From NCBI RefSeq assembly GCF_000014565.1, contig NC_008268.1, positions 5,584,501-5,648,500 on the forward strand: 64,000 nucleotides of DNA. The letters are read 5' to 3'. The number at the start of each line of letters is the position of its first letter. The stretch's first letter is position 1. Positions 1-9,104 of the stretch are shown piece by piece. This stretch comes from Rhodococcus jostii RHA1 (GTDB taxonomy: Bacteria; Actinomycetota; Actinomycetes; Mycobacteriales; Mycobacteriaceae). A program made the position numbers and the translations under genes. The notes below the pieces were generated by a model. That model saw only the letters and a list, made by a program, of their open reading frames with translations, made no database searches and was not told the DNA's origin.

Positions 1-320
1 GTCACGCACAGTTCGTCGGCGTGACGGTTGTACCGCGGAAACGTCACCCGCACCGTCTGGACCCAGTCCGGTGCACCGTGCGGCAACCGCTTCTGGTGCA
101 CCTTCTCCCCGCTCAGGCCGTCGGGAAAGCGGTGCATCATGCAGGGGCGTTCGCGCAGGGCGCGGACGATCCCATCGCCGACGCTCAGGTAGTAGTTCGC
201 GAGGTCGAGCTTCGTGGCACCGGTGGCGGGGAAGTAGACGCGTTCCGGGTGCGAGATCCGCACGGTCCGATCGCCGACCTCCAGTTCGACAGCGGGAGCC
301 TTGCTCTTGCCGGTCGCCAT
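1..320 (-). CDS. LigD-type DNA polymerase/primase domain protein (N-terminal part, runs off the window)
   Basis: Only the first 106 codons are present; the 3' part lies beyond the left edge. The translation contains SHPERVYFPATGATKLDLANY and a following MMHRFPDG segment, typical of the polymerase domain of bacterial NHEJ ligase LigD and of stand-alone PolDom proteins, which extend DNA ends or make primers during double-strand break repair. The ATG at 320 is preceded by TAGGTT six bases upstream, a good -10 hexamer, so the mRNA is probably leaderless. Whether a ligase or nuclease domain follows cannot be seen. Confidence 0.8.
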   Translation of the reverse strand, partial: MATGKSKAPAVELEVGDRTVRISHPERVYFPATGATKLDLANYYLSVGDGIVRALRERPCMMHRFPDGLSGEKVHQKRLPHGAPDWVQTVRVTFPRYNRHADELCV

Positions 321-452
321 GCAGTCAACCTAACCCGCACCCGATCCTTCCCGCGCTGTTTGCAGACGGTTTCGCCGGAATCCCAGGCAATTCGTTCGTT
401 GCCAGGATGGTCGTGAGAATCCGGCCACTGTCCGTGCGTCTGTGGGGCGGGG

Positions 453-887
453 TCAGAAGCCGGGCGCCCGGCCGCCGTTCCACAGTTGTTCGGTGACGTC
501 GTGGAAGCAGACGAGGGTCACCGGATCGTCCTGACGACGGAGGATGGGCCGGCTGACGAGTGCGCGCACTCGGGATCCGTCCTGATGTGCGAGGTCGACG
601 GGTGTGGTGGCGGACTCGCGGAGGTGTTCGACTGCGTCGGCACCCGCCGGTGCGTCGTCCAGGTTGAGGAATTCGGACACCGGACGTCCGCGCAGTGACG
701 CAACGGGATGACCCAGCATCTCCTCGAAAGCACTGTTCGCGTGGACGACGGTGCCGTCGTTCTCGACCGCCAGGACGGGAACCGGAAGGCGTTCGAGCAG
801 GACGAGGGCGGGTAGCTGCTCGAGGTAGCCCAAAGGAGTTTCCGGGGTCGGGCGACGTCTCTCCTCATACTCTGCCTGTGCGCTCAC
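453..887 (-). CDS. single PAS-domain protein
   Basis: 144 residues. From about residue 28 there is a PAS fold: LLERLPVPVLAVENDGTVVH, then NSAFEEMLGHPVASLRGRPV, ending with the PAC-like LVCFHDVTEQLW. No kinase, cyclase or HTH output domain follows, so it is a free-standing sensor or binding module; ligand unknown. The start is a GTG at 887 with GAGTAT six bases upstream and no Shine-Dalgarno, again suggesting a leaderless transcript. Nothing nearby identifies a partner. Confidence 0.8.
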   Translation of the reverse strand: MSAQAEYEERRRPTPETPLGYLEQLPALVLLERLPVPVLAVENDGTVVHANSAFEEMLGHPVASLRGRPVSEFLNLDDAPAGADAVEHLRESATTPVDLAHQDGSRVRALVSRPILRRQDDPVTLVCFHDVTEQLWNGGRAPGF

Positions 888-1113
888 AGCCCTATACTCT
901 CACCGATTCCGACCGCCCGTCCCGTTGTCGTCGTAGTCGGCGGTTCACGTCCTCCGTGGCCGGGATGTGCACCTGACTACCGGTAGCCGCGGCGACACCC
1001 GCCGCACTCGCTACAGCCTGGGATCGTTTCCGAAAATCCGTTGCCCGACCTCACTGCGGTCCGTATTGTCACGTGGCTTTGTCAACCCGTCGAGAGAAGG
1101 AGTTCAACTCGTC

Positions 1114-1602
1114 ATGGAACCTGTCACCGAACGCGACATCAGGTCGTCGTTCATCAACTGCTCCAAAGGCGACGCCAAGCGCCTACCGGTCCCTCGTGAC
1201 CTGGACGACCGGCCCTGGGACGACCTCGACTTCCTCGGCTGGAGTGACCCGTCGTTTCCCGGCCGCTGCTACGTCGTCGTTCCGCGGGACGGTGGTCTCG
1301 TCGGCGTCGCGCTGCGCTACGAAACGGGCGGCTATCGCCGCGCGCAAATGTGCACCGTCTGCATGACCACGCACGCCAATGGCGGCGTCTCGCTGATGAC
1401 GGCACGCAAGTCGGGTGAATCCGGACGCCGGGGCAACTCGATCGGCACCTACATGTGCGCCGATCTCGCCTGCTCGCTCTACGCGCGCCGGAAGAAGTCG
1501 CCCGCGCTGGGTAGGCAGTACCGCGAGGATCTCGAGCCCGAGGAGAGGATCGAGCGGGTCCGCGTCAACCTCGACGCCTTCATCTCGAGGGTCTACGGCT
1601 GA
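1114..1602 (+). CDS. FBP-domain (EF-G-binding, FusB-like) zinc-finger protein
   Basis: 162 residues. The C-terminal half has the four-cysteine treble-clef arrangement of the FBP domain: MCTVCMTTH around residue 81 and YMCADLACSLYARRKK around residue 122. Proteins with this domain are related to FusB, which binds elongation factor G and helps free it from stalled ribosomes; in actinobacteria the role is not settled. The ATG at 1114 has a GAGAAGGAG ribosome-binding site about 10 bases upstream. A hairpin 26 bases after the stop looks like its terminator. Confidence 0.8.
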   Translation: MEPVTERDIRSSFINCSKGDAKRLPVPRDLDDRPWDDLDFLGWSDPSFPGRCYVVVPRDGGLVGVALRYETGGYRRAQMCTVCMTTHANGGVSLMTARKSGESGRRGNSIGTYMCADLACSLYARRKKSPALGRQYREDLEPEERIERVRVNLDAFISRVYG

Positions 1603-1627
1603 CCGACCCGACCCGACACCCACCCAT

Positions 1628-1649
1628 CGAGCAGCTCGCTAGCTGCTCG
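1628..1649 (+). terminator. stem-loop after the FBP-domain gene
   Basis: CGAGCAGCT, a four-base loop, then AGCTGCTCG: a perfect 9-bp stem with no clear U-run, as is usual in high-GC actinobacteria. The rest of 1603-1813 shows no gene. Confidence 0.6.
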
Positions 1650-1813
1650 TGAGAACGGAGGTAGATGCCATGCGCCGACATTCGAGGAACCCGCGTCCCG
1701 GTGGACCCCGAGTTCGGAGACACTGCAACGACACTCGGGGTGTACGGGACTCCTCTCCGGTCGAGACGGCCCGGACATAGACCGGACCGTCCTGTCCGGA
1801 GAGGATTCCCGAA

Positions 1814-2932
1814 CTATGCTCGTCGACGCCGAGAACTGAAGTGGGCAAATGCCTTCGCCATGATCGGGGTGGTGACGAGCATGATGACCAGGCGCAACAC
1901 CTGAGCGGCCGCGACGAACGTGACGTTGGAGGCGGTGGATGCCGATACGGCCAGCACCGCCGCCAGGCCACCGGGCGTCGTGGCGAGATAGGCCTCGAGC
2001 AGGCTCACACCGGTGAGGTGGGAGAGTAGGACGCCCAGGCCGGCGCAGGCCGCCCCGACCAGCAGCGTGAGCAGCGCCGCGTACGGCAGGATTCGTCCGA
2101 TCGCCCGCAGGCTCGCCCGGTCGAACGCGAGCCCGGCCTGCCAGCCGATGAGAATCAACGCGCCGGTCATCAGCATCGGCGGGACCGCGACCGCGTCGCT
2201 CCAGCCGCCGAGTTCGAACCCGGCGCTCACCGCCAGCGGACCCAACGTCGCGGGAGCGGGTAGTCGCACGAGTGATGCCACGGCGGTGCCGCCCACGATG
2301 AACAATGCCAGGAACGGCAGGGCCACATACCATTCGGACCCACCGCCCTCGGTGCCTGTCACGGTTTCCGCACCGGTATCGGCGCGGAAGCCGAACGTGA
2401 CGATCATCGGCATCGACACGACGACGAGCGCCACCCTCAGGTACTGCACCACTGCGACGACCCGGTCGTCGCCGCCGAGTTCGCGGGCCATCGCGACGAG
2501 TCCGGTGGCGCCGCCCGCAGTCATGGCGAGGGAACCGGTCACCGCGTCCACGTCGCGGTGCAGCGCGAGCAGGGCCCCGGCCGCCACGCTGAGCGCGAGA
2601 GTCGCGGCCGCGATCGAGACCACCGGCATCCACATCGAGCCCAGTCCGGCGATCGTGTCCCGGTGCACCATCAGCCCGACCGCGCTCGCCAGCACTCCCT
2701 GCGCAAGCTTTCCCAGCGGGCGCGGCACTCGGGCCGGCCCCCATCCGGTGACGGCCAGGGTCGCCGCGACGATCAGGGCGGAGAAGAGACCGGCCGCCGT
2801 CAGACCGACGCTTTCGCCGAGCACCCAGCCGCCGACCGACAGTGCGATCAGTGCGGCCCATCGGAGTCCGTGCCGACGCAGTGCGGCCGCGCGCGTGGGC
2901 ACGGATCGTTCGGGGGATTGCACGTCGTTCAC
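1814..2932 (-). CDS. AbrB-type (ammonia-monooxygenase-like) integral membrane protein
   Basis: Polytopic membrane protein with about ten hydrophobic segments in two similar halves, each with a glycine-rich loop (SLAMTAGGATGLVAMARELG and LATTPGGLAAVLAVS). This is the pattern of the AbrB/Gate family, often misnamed AbrB regulators or ammonia monooxygenase; substrate unknown. I place the start at GTG 2932 (VNDVQSPERS); the frame stays open to 3004 but that extension runs through the shared promoter region. It is divergent from the GntR gene at 3026, its most likely regulator. Confidence 0.75.
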   Translation of the reverse strand: MNDVQSPERSVPTRAAALRRHGLRWAALIALSVGGWVLGESVGLTAAGLFSALIVAATLAVTGWGPARVPRPLGKLAQGVLASAVGLMVHRDTIAGLGSMWMPVVSIAAATLALSVAAGALLALHRDVDAVTGSLAMTAGGATGLVAMARELGGDDRVVAVVQYLRVALVVVSMPMIVTFGFRADTGAETVTGTEGGGSEWYVALPFLALFIVGGTAVASLVRLPAPATLGPLAVSAGFELGGWSDAVAVPPMLMTGALILIGWQAGLAFDRASLRAIGRILPYAALLTLLVGAACAGLGVLLSHLTGVSLLEAYLATTPGGLAAVLAVSASTASNVTFVAAAQVLRLVIMLVTTPIMAKAFAHFSSRRRRA

Positions 2933-2981
2933 GGGTGGGCGCCTACTCCGGGATGCTGTCCCTGCTCTATGGTGTGCATCA

Positions 2982-3027
2982 ATGTATACCTTAACGGATG
3001 TCACTGCGAACGTTAGGATGTATGCAT
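2982..3027. promoter_or_regulatory. divergent promoter/operator region between AbrB-type gene and gntR
   Basis: TAGGAT at 3014-3019 is a -10 hexamer placed exactly six bases before the gntR ATG. On the other strand TATACA lies in 2983-2990, facing the membrane protein gene. ATGTATAC (2982) and ATGTATGC (3018) are near-identical, and TTAACG (2991) pairs with CGTTAG (3011) as an imperfect inverted repeat. It is a plausible operator for the adjacent GntR protein acting on both genes. Confidence 0.5.
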
Positions 3028-3724
3028 GACGGGTGGCAGCAAGAGCGAACAGGTATACGAGCAGCTCAAGCAGGACATCCTGAACGGTTCCCTGTCCCCG
3101 GGCCAGTCGCTGAGTGCCATCGACGTGGGCGCGCGGTTCTCGGCGTCTCGCACCCCGGTTCGCCAGGCCTTCCTTCGGCTCGAGGGGGAGGGGCTGGTCT
3201 CGCTCATCGACCGGCAGGGCGCACGGGTCGCTCCCATCTCGATCAAGAGCGTTCGGGACCTGTTCGAGCTACGCATCCTGCTCGAGGCGGCCGCCGCGCG
3301 CATGGTCGCCGAGGCCGTCGCCCGAGACGCCACGGCCCGGCAGCAGTTCGAACAGGTAGCGGACGCACTAGGGGCGATCTCCGAGGAGGACCCATCCGAG
3401 TCCCGGCGAGATCGTTTCTACGAACTCGCGGAAACGTACGACCAGGCCGTGATCGCGCACACCCGGAACGCGCAACTAGCCCGATCGATCGCCGAACTCC
3501 GGCCGCACACCGAGAGGCTGCGCAACATCGCCCACTCTCGCCCGGACCGTCTCGACGTCTCGTTGGCGGAGCACCTGTCGATGTGCCGTGCGATCCTCGC
3601 CGGCGACGGACCGGCGGCTGCCGCGGCCTGCACCGAGCACCTGACCCAGACGCAGAAGACCATCCTCGACGCGGTCGTCGATCCGCAGGGAGCGGCCGTC
3701 GCCATCGACCTGGTCACCGCGTAG
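3026..3724 (+). CDS. GntR-family (FadR/FCD subfamily) transcriptional regulator
   Basis: 232 residues. The N-terminal winged helix is clear (YEQLKQDILNGSLSPGQSL, then FSASRTPVRQAFLRLEGEGL), followed by an all-helical FCD ligand domain ending in LAEHLSMCRAILAGDGPAAA. These proteins usually repress a neighbouring catabolic or transport gene until a small organic acid binds. The ATG at 3026 sits six bases after TAGGAT, so the message starts at or near the start codon. It is divergent from the AbrB-type membrane gene, the likeliest target. Confidence 0.88.
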   Translation: MTGGSKSEQVYEQLKQDILNGSLSPGQSLSAIDVGARFSASRTPVRQAFLRLEGEGLVSLIDRQGARVAPISIKSVRDLFELRILLEAAAARMVAEAVARDATARQQFEQVADALGAISEEDPSESRRDRFYELAETYDQAVIAHTRNAQLARSIAELRPHTERLRNIAHSRPDRLDVSLAEHLSMCRAILAGDGPAAAAACTEHLTQTQKTILDAVVDPQGAAVAIDLVTA

Positions 3725-3733
3725 TCGCCGTGG

Positions 3734-4577
3734 TCAGAGCGCGAGGATGGCGGGGACGCTGAGGACTGCCACGTAGTACCCCATGAACAGGACGCCTGCG
3801 TGGATCTTGAACGCCCGCGACAGCAGACCGCCGACGAGTCCGACAGTGAGGGTGACGGCGAGGCCGAGGATGCCGCCCTCCCAAACGCTGATGACGACGA
3901 CCAGGCCCGTGACCGTGGCGATGATCGCCTCGTGGCTGACGTACCGGACGACGAGCGTCGCCGCGCGGTGAGCGAAGTTCATCGCAAACGGGTACGCGAT
4001 GATCGCGGCGATCACCACCGCACCGAGACCGTAGAGCAGAAACTCCCAGTTCGTCAGTGCCGTGGACAGGTTGCGGATCTGCCCGGTGCCGTCGTCGGTG
4101 GTGAAGACCGGCGGCGCGTTGAACAGGGGAGCGGCCGGGCCTGCCGCGACCGGGCTCAGCGGCAGACCGAACGCGATGAGCGGGATGAGCGCTTCGGCGA
4201 TGTAGGTCGATTCGGTGGTTCCGTTGCGCGCGGCGATCACCGACGTCAACCGGTGGTAGCCCTGCTTGACCCGTGAACCGACGACCTCGCCCATGAGCAC
4301 GGTCATCGCGACCGGGCTGAACACAAATGTGGCGCTCGAGACGGTCGCGGTCGCCGCGACCTGTGCGGTCTGCCTGCCGTCGAGCATCCGGAACGGGTTC
4401 GGGAAGTATCCCTTCCACCCCTTGATCTCCGGGGCGAGCCACACCGTCGCCGGTTCCTTGCGGGCCATGTCCTTGCGTCCCGACGCACCCAGTACGAGGA
4501 ATAGGTCCGCGATGAGCGGGCCGACCGCGATGCCGAGGAAGTAGCTGATGTTCAGCGAGACGTCGTAGCTCTTCGTC
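3734..4577 (-). pseudogene. C-terminal fragment of a polytopic permease (TctA-like)
   Basis: The open frame reads membrane-protein sequence continuously from the stop at 3734 back to about 4577. The first available ATG (4468) lies inside it: residues before that ATG (SYFLGIAVGPLIADLFLVLG) are still a transmembrane helix. The N-terminal part of the permease is missing because another gene fragment begins exactly there. ALIPLIAFGLPLSPVAAGPA and several hydrophobic helices resemble the second half of TctA-type carboxylate permeases, but the family is uncertain. A 244-residue product from 4468 could be translated but would lack its N-terminal half. Confidence 0.6.
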
Positions 4578-4932
4578 AGACGTTCAGCTCCCGGGTCGCC
4601 GGATCGAACTCGGACAGGTAGGTGACGTCGGTGCCCATCATCTCGTGGGCGCGGCTTACCAACCGCCCGAGGAGGGCGTCGATGTCACGGAGTTCGGCGA
4701 GTTCGCGGGCACTCGAGAACAGCACCCCGAGTTCGCGTTCCCGTCGCCGCAAACGGGTCAGCTCGACCTGGTGCCGGCGCACCTTCTCCGCGAACGCCGC
4801 CCTGTCGGCCGGACCGGTAGCGACCCGGTCGAGCGCATCGCGCACTGCGGCCGAGTCGACCGTCAATTCGCCGACCATCGCATCGGCGAGTATCCCCAGC
4901 GAGTCGCCGTTCTCCCGTGAATCCGTGCCCAC
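4576..4932 (-). pseudogene. N-terminal fragment of a GAF/PucR-type regulator
   Basis: 118 codons from GTG 4932. A helical lead-in (VELTRLRRRERELGVLFSSA) is followed by the start of a GAF domain (RLVSRAHEMMGTDVTYLSEF) that stops abruptly after DPATRELNV. Regulators with this beginning normally run to more than 500 residues and end in a PucR-type HTH. Here the sequence passes directly into permease sequence in another frame. It lies 32 bases after the aldehyde dehydrogenase gene on the same strand. Confidence 0.65.
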
Positions 4933-4964
4933 ACTCTGCCCTGGCGGCCGGGGAAGTCCCTAGC

Positions 4965-6461
4965 TCATCCCTTCTTGAGGATCACGGTCTTCGTCTCGGT
5001 GTATGCGTCGAAGACCGCCGCACCGTGCTCACGTCCCCAACCGGACTGCTTGTAACCACCGAACGGCAGGGCCGGGTCGAGCACGTGGTAGCTGTTGATC
5101 CACACCGTCCCCGCTTTGATGCGCGCCGCGACGTTGTGGGCCTTCGACACATCCGAGGTCCAAATGCCCGCGGCGAGACCGTACTCGGTGTCGTTGGCAG
5201 TCCGGACGATGTCGTCGATGTCGTCGAACGGTATCGCGGTGACGACGGGTCCGAAGATCTCTTCCTTCACCACCCGCATGTTCGGTGTGGTGTCGACGAG
5301 CACTGTCGGCTCGACGAAGTAGCCGATGTCCCCCTTCCGGCCCCCACCGGTCACGGCGGTGGCACCTTCGGCCCTGCCGCTGTCCAGGTATCCGAGAACG
5401 GTGTCGAGTTGCTTCTCCGACACGACGGGACCCATCTGCGTGTCCGGGTCGAGGCTGTCGCCGACCTTCAACGTGGACGCGATCTTGGCGACCCCTTCGA
5501 CGACCTGGTCGTACACCGTGGACTGAATGAACAGCCGCGACCCGGCCTCGCAGGCCTCACCCTGATTGAAGAAGATGGCCATTGCCGCACCCTCGATGGC
5601 GGCGTCGATGTCGGCGTCGTCGAAGACGATGTTGGGGGATTTGCCGCCGAGTTCGAGGGTCACCTTCTTCAGGTTTCCGCGTGCGGCACCGACGATGTGC
5701 CGTCCCACCTCGGTCGACCCCGTGAACGAGACCTTGTCGACGCCGGGATGAGCGCTGAGTGCGGCGCCGACGTTCTCGCCGTCGCCTTGCACGATGTTCA
5801 CCACGCCGTCGGGGATACCGGCCTCGCGGAGCACGTCGCCGAGCAGCGCCGCGCTGAGCGGGGTCTGTTCCGCCGGCTTGAGGATGACGGTGTTGCCCGC
5901 GGCGAGTGCGGGGCTCAGCTTCCAGGCTGCGAGCAGCAGCGGGAAGTTCCAGGCGACGATCGCGGCGACGACGCCCACCGGCTCGCGCACGGTGTACGCC
6001 AGGTAATCGCCCGGCGCTGCGGTGGACGTGACCGGAATTGTGCTGCCCTCCAGTTTCGTGGGCCACCCCGCCATGTAGCGGAACCAGTCGGCGGACAGGG
6101 GGACATCGACCAGACGTGCGTAGGTCAGCGGCTTTCCGTTGTCGAGCGCTTCGACGAGCGCGAATTCCTCGACCCGTTCCTCCAGTAGATCGCCGACCCG
6201 CCAGAGAATCTTGCTTCGCTGTGCCGGAGTCATGCGTCCCCACGGTCCGTCGAGTGCTCTGCGAGCAGCCGACACCGCCCGGTTGACGTCCTCGTCGCCG
6301 CCGAACGCCACCTGCGCCAAGGCTTCACCATTGCATGGATTGACTGTTGCGAAGACTTCGCCGGAGGCGGACGGAACATTCCGGCCGTCGATCAGATGGA
6401 GAACGGGACTCGTCAGGAAGCGGGAGACCTCGGGTGACGGTGCGGGTGATGTCGTTGTCAT
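4965..6461 (-). CDS. NAD(P)-dependent aldehyde dehydrogenase
   Basis: 498 residues, full-length ALDH superfamily enzyme oxidising an aldehyde to its acid in the cytoplasm. Visible motifs: AAIVAWNFPLLLAAWKLSPA and ILKPAEQTP (cofactor), SFTGSTEVG, the catalytic Glu in LELGGKSPN, the catalytic Cys in FNQGEACEAGSRLF, and EEIFGPVV. The ATG at 6461 has GAGGAG eight bases upstream; the longer frame to 6569 has no such site. It is divergent from the AraC regulator at 6763, a likely activator. Substrate not readable from sequence. Confidence 0.92.
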   Translation of the reverse strand: MTTTSPAPSPEVSRFLTSPVLHLIDGRNVPSASGEVFATVNPCNGEALAQVAFGGDEDVNRAVSAARRALDGPWGRMTPAQRSKILWRVGDLLEERVEEFALVEALDNGKPLTYARLVDVPLSADWFRYMAGWPTKLEGSTIPVTSTAAPGDYLAYTVREPVGVVAAIVAWNFPLLLAAWKLSPALAAGNTVILKPAEQTPLSAALLGDVLREAGIPDGVVNIVQGDGENVGAALSAHPGVDKVSFTGSTEVGRHIVGAARGNLKKVTLELGGKSPNIVFDDADIDAAIEGAAMAIFFNQGEACEAGSRLFIQSTVYDQVVEGVAKIASTLKVGDSLDPDTQMGPVVSEKQLDTVLGYLDSGRAEGATAVTGGGRKGDIGYFVEPTVLVDTTPNMRVVKEEIFGPVVTAIPFDDIDDIVRTANDTEYGLAAGIWTSDVSKAHNVAARIKAGTVWINSYHVLDPALPFGGYKQSGWGREHGAAVFDAYTETKTVILKKG

Positions 6462-6665
6462 GGTGTGCTCCTCGATGGTGTATTTGGCCTGTCGGCCGAT
6501 GGTGGGCAGGGATGTGAACTGTGGTCTCGAACGGTGGCGCGGCTCTCTCTCCGCGCGGAAGATCGTCAATTGCCGGGAACCACAGTGCAGTTCGTCATTC
6601 GCCGGCTCGTGGACGACGCTAGTCTCCCGCGTCGAAGGTCATCTGTGTGGAAACCGGACAGTTTC

Positions 6666-6735
6666 TTGACAACCCCGTCGGAACGCGCAGAATTTGGAGT
6701 GCAACAGGCACCGGTTCCGAGTACCCGGCACCGGT
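6666..6735 (+). promoter_or_regulatory. araC promoter with two tandem GGCACCGGT repeats
   Basis: TTGACA at 6666-6671 and CAGAAT at 6688-6693 are spaced 16 bases, a good vegetative promoter for the AraC gene. Downstream lie two direct copies of GGCACCGGT (6707-6715, 6727-6735), 20 bases apart on the same DNA face, the arrangement AraC-family dimers use. Position downstream of the -10 suggests autorepression. The 300-base gap 6462-6762 holds this and the divergent dehydrogenase promoter, no gene. Confidence 0.5.
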
Positions 6736-6762
6736 GACCCTGCCCAGAAACCGGGAGGTGTC

Positions 6763-7806
6763 ATGCCGTATTGGTCCACCTCAGGTCTGAGCACTCGCGA
6801 TCAGGCGAGTTACTGGGGTGATGTCGTGTGTGAAGCCTTCACTCCACTGGCACCTCAGCGTGGGCGTGCCCAGACTGCGCGTAGCGCGACCCCGGACGGT
6901 ATTCCCGGGTGGGTGCGCTCGGAGGCACTGGTCGAGACCAACTGCGCCGAGATCTCCTCGTGCACACAGCTACTGACCCACGGTCCCAGGGAAGTTCGCC
7001 GCGCACCCCTGGACGCCTTGTTCGTGAATCTGCAGTTGGAGGGAACGTGTCACGGAGAGCAGGATGGACGCCGTTGCATCGTCCATCCGGGCAGCTATGC
7101 CGTGTTCGACACGACGCGCCCGTACACCCTCGAGTTCCGGGAGCCGGACGACGCGGCCAGTTGGCGGGTGTTGTCATTTCGCATTCCTCGGGATCAGTGG
7201 AGCGCGAACGTGCGGGGCGTCGGAGCGACGGCGCGCGCCATCGACACGACGAGCGGACCGGGAAACGTCGTCGGGGCAATGATGTCTTCCCTCTGGCGGG
7301 AACGCCCCGCCTTCGACCAGACCACGGTGAGAACGCTCGAGCGTTCTTTCACGGATGTTCTCGCCGCAGTAACGGAGCCCCCGGCCGGAGGAACCCGCAC
7401 CGAAGGTCGTGACGCGGCGCTCCGCCAGATTGTCCGCCATTACATTCGCTCAGCAGTCCCTCTGGGCCGGGTAACCGCGGCGGCCGCTGCGCGCGAAGCC
7501 GCCGTCTCGGTGCGAACGCTGCACCGCCTGTTCCAGGCGGTCGGCGCCACGTTCGCGGAGTGTGTTCGGGACGAACGCCTGCAGGGGGCGATGCAGGACC
7601 TGGCGGTAGCGCCCGACTCGGTGACCGTGAGTGAGATCGCTGCGCGGTGGGGCTTCTACGACAGCTCCCACCTCACCCGCACGTTTCAGAGCTGTCTCGG
7701 TTGCACGCCCACGGAATTTCGCGTCACGAGCAGAGCGTCGGTTGGCCGACGGGTCGTACGAGGTCAACCTGCCACGATTCCGGCGGCGGACAGCATCGGA
7801 TCGTAG
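6763..7806 (+). CDS. AraC-family transcriptional regulator
   Basis: 347 residues. The N-terminal half is an AraC-binding-like cupin region (around LDALFVNLQLEGTCHGEQDG and YAVFDTTRPYTLEF). The C-terminal domain has two HTH motifs: AAAAREAAVSVRTLHRLFQA and VSEIAARWGFYDSSHLTRTF. ATG 6763 follows GGGAGG by seven bases. Its 3' end overlaps the convergent acyl-CoA dehydrogenase gene by 43 bases. The aldehyde dehydrogenase and the acyl-CoA dehydrogenase on either side are the likely targets; the latter has its own tandem repeats upstream. Confidence 0.9.
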   Translation: MPYWSTSGLSTRDQASYWGDVVCEAFTPLAPQRGRAQTARSATPDGIPGWVRSEALVETNCAEISSCTQLLTHGPREVRRAPLDALFVNLQLEGTCHGEQDGRRCIVHPGSYAVFDTTRPYTLEFREPDDAASWRVLSFRIPRDQWSANVRGVGATARAIDTTSGPGNVVGAMMSSLWRERPAFDQTTVRTLERSFTDVLAAVTEPPAGGTRTEGRDAALRQIVRHYIRSAVPLGRVTAAAAAREAAVSVRTLHRLFQAVGATFAECVRDERLQGAMQDLAVAPDSVTVSEIAARWGFYDSSHLTRTFQSCLGCTPTEFRVTSRASVGRRVVRGQPATIPAADSIGS

Positions 7807-9017
7807 TCCGACCGCTTCATCAGGGCATGGAGCTGCCGGCGCCGAACGCCCATGTTGCCCCCGTCGTAGAGCGGGAAGCACAGGACGTCTTCCATGATTC
7901 CGGCGATTGGTGTCTGGTCTCCATAGGAGTTCACTCCCACCACACGCATCGTGTCGTACACCACCTGTACCGCAAGTTCGGACGCGTAGATCTTGACCAT
8001 GTGGCCGAGCTCTTCGTCCGCGCCGCCCGTCTTGTCGTAGAGATCGCATGCTTTCCACGTGAAGTATCGAGCGGCCTCGATGCGGGTCTTGATGTCGACC
8101 AGCATGTACCCGACGTTTTGGTAGTCGATGATCGGGACCGGGCCCGAACGCCTGTCGCTCTTCGCGAAGGTGAAGGCGTAGTCGAATGCCGCCCGCATCC
8201 GGCCGACACACGCAGCCCCGATGATCGACGAGGTCCAGTTGAACGTCTTGCGGACGATCTCCATGCCGTCACCGGGCTTTCCGATGATGTTTCCGGCCGG
8301 CACGCGCACGTCGGTGAAGGTGATGCGAGGTGATGCCGTGGCACGGTGCCCCATGGTGTCGATATAGGACTCGACAGCGACGCCGGGCGTGTCCCCGGGT
8401 ACGACGATCACGGCCATCGACTCGTTCAAGGGAAGTGTCGGATCCGTACGGCAGAGAACGCTGATCAGCGCAGCACCGTTGCCGTCCCAACCCGAACCAT
8501 TGGTGGTGAAGTGCTTGTCCCCGTTGATCACCCATTCGTCGCCGTCCAAGCGCGCGAAGGTTTGCACACCTGCCGAGGCATCCGCATTGTCGAAGTTCGC
8601 GCCGCCGGCGGTCTCGGTGAACGCCCACGCCGCGAGTAACGGTTCACTGCCGGCGAAGGGCGGCAGGAACCTGGACTTCTGATCCGCGGTTCCGAAGTGG
8701 ATGATGGGCTGCAGCCCCAATCCGGTGCCGAGCAGCGCACTGGGAACATTGATGTCGGCACGGGTGAGTTCTTCTGCCGCCAAGGCGAAATCGAGCGACG
8801 GCATAGCCGTGCCGCCGTACTCGACCGGCAGCAACGCTTTGAGGAATCCGGCATGCACCATGTCCTGATAGAACGGTTTGATCGCCGCGAAGCGCGCCTC
8901 GGGCGTCGGAAGCGGGGCGATGACGCCTTCAACGAGACTGAGCCGCTCGTCGGCGAAGGCTCGCGCCGCCTTCTGCAGGGCCGCCTGGTCTGGACTCAGG
9001 TCGAAGTCGATTGCCAT
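7764..9017 (-). CDS. acyl-CoA dehydrogenase-family flavoprotein
   Basis: 417 residues with the three-part ACAD fold: N-terminal helices, the flavin-binding middle region (AWAFTETAGGANFDNAD, INGDKHFTTNG) and a C-terminal four-helix region with RRSGPVPIIDYQNVGYMLVD. The usual Glu base of the MCAD-type signature (YEGT) is replaced by Asp in LYDGGNMGVRRRQL, and the alternative position used by isovaleryl-CoA dehydrogenases is not Glu either. ATG 9017 has GGAGG upstream; a longer frame to 9119 exists but lacks one. It may act on an acyl-CoA or be a related oxidase. Confidence 0.85.
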   Translation of the reverse strand: MAIDFDLSPDQAALQKAARAFADERLSLVEGVIAPLPTPEARFAAIKPFYQDMVHAGFLKALLPVEYGGTAMPSLDFALAAEELTRADINVPSALLGTGLGLQPIIHFGTADQKSRFLPPFAGSEPLLAAWAFTETAGGANFDNADASAGVQTFARLDGDEWVINGDKHFTTNGSGWDGNGAALISVLCRTDPTLPLNESMAVIVVPGDTPGVAVESYIDTMGHRATASPRITFTDVRVPAGNIIGKPGDGMEIVRKTFNWTSSIIGAACVGRMRAAFDYAFTFAKSDRRSGPVPIIDYQNVGYMLVDIKTRIEAARYFTWKACDLYDKTGGADEELGHMVKIYASELAVQVVYDTMRVVGVNSYGDQTPIAGIMEDVLCFPLYDGGNMGVRRRQLHALMKRSDYDPMLSAAGIVAG

Positions 9018-9104
9018 TGGGATCAGATCCTCCGTCGATTGTGTGACCCCGGACACGTCCGGGCGTGACACATCAATAGTGGTCCCGCGCCGGCCCTCGA
9101 AATT

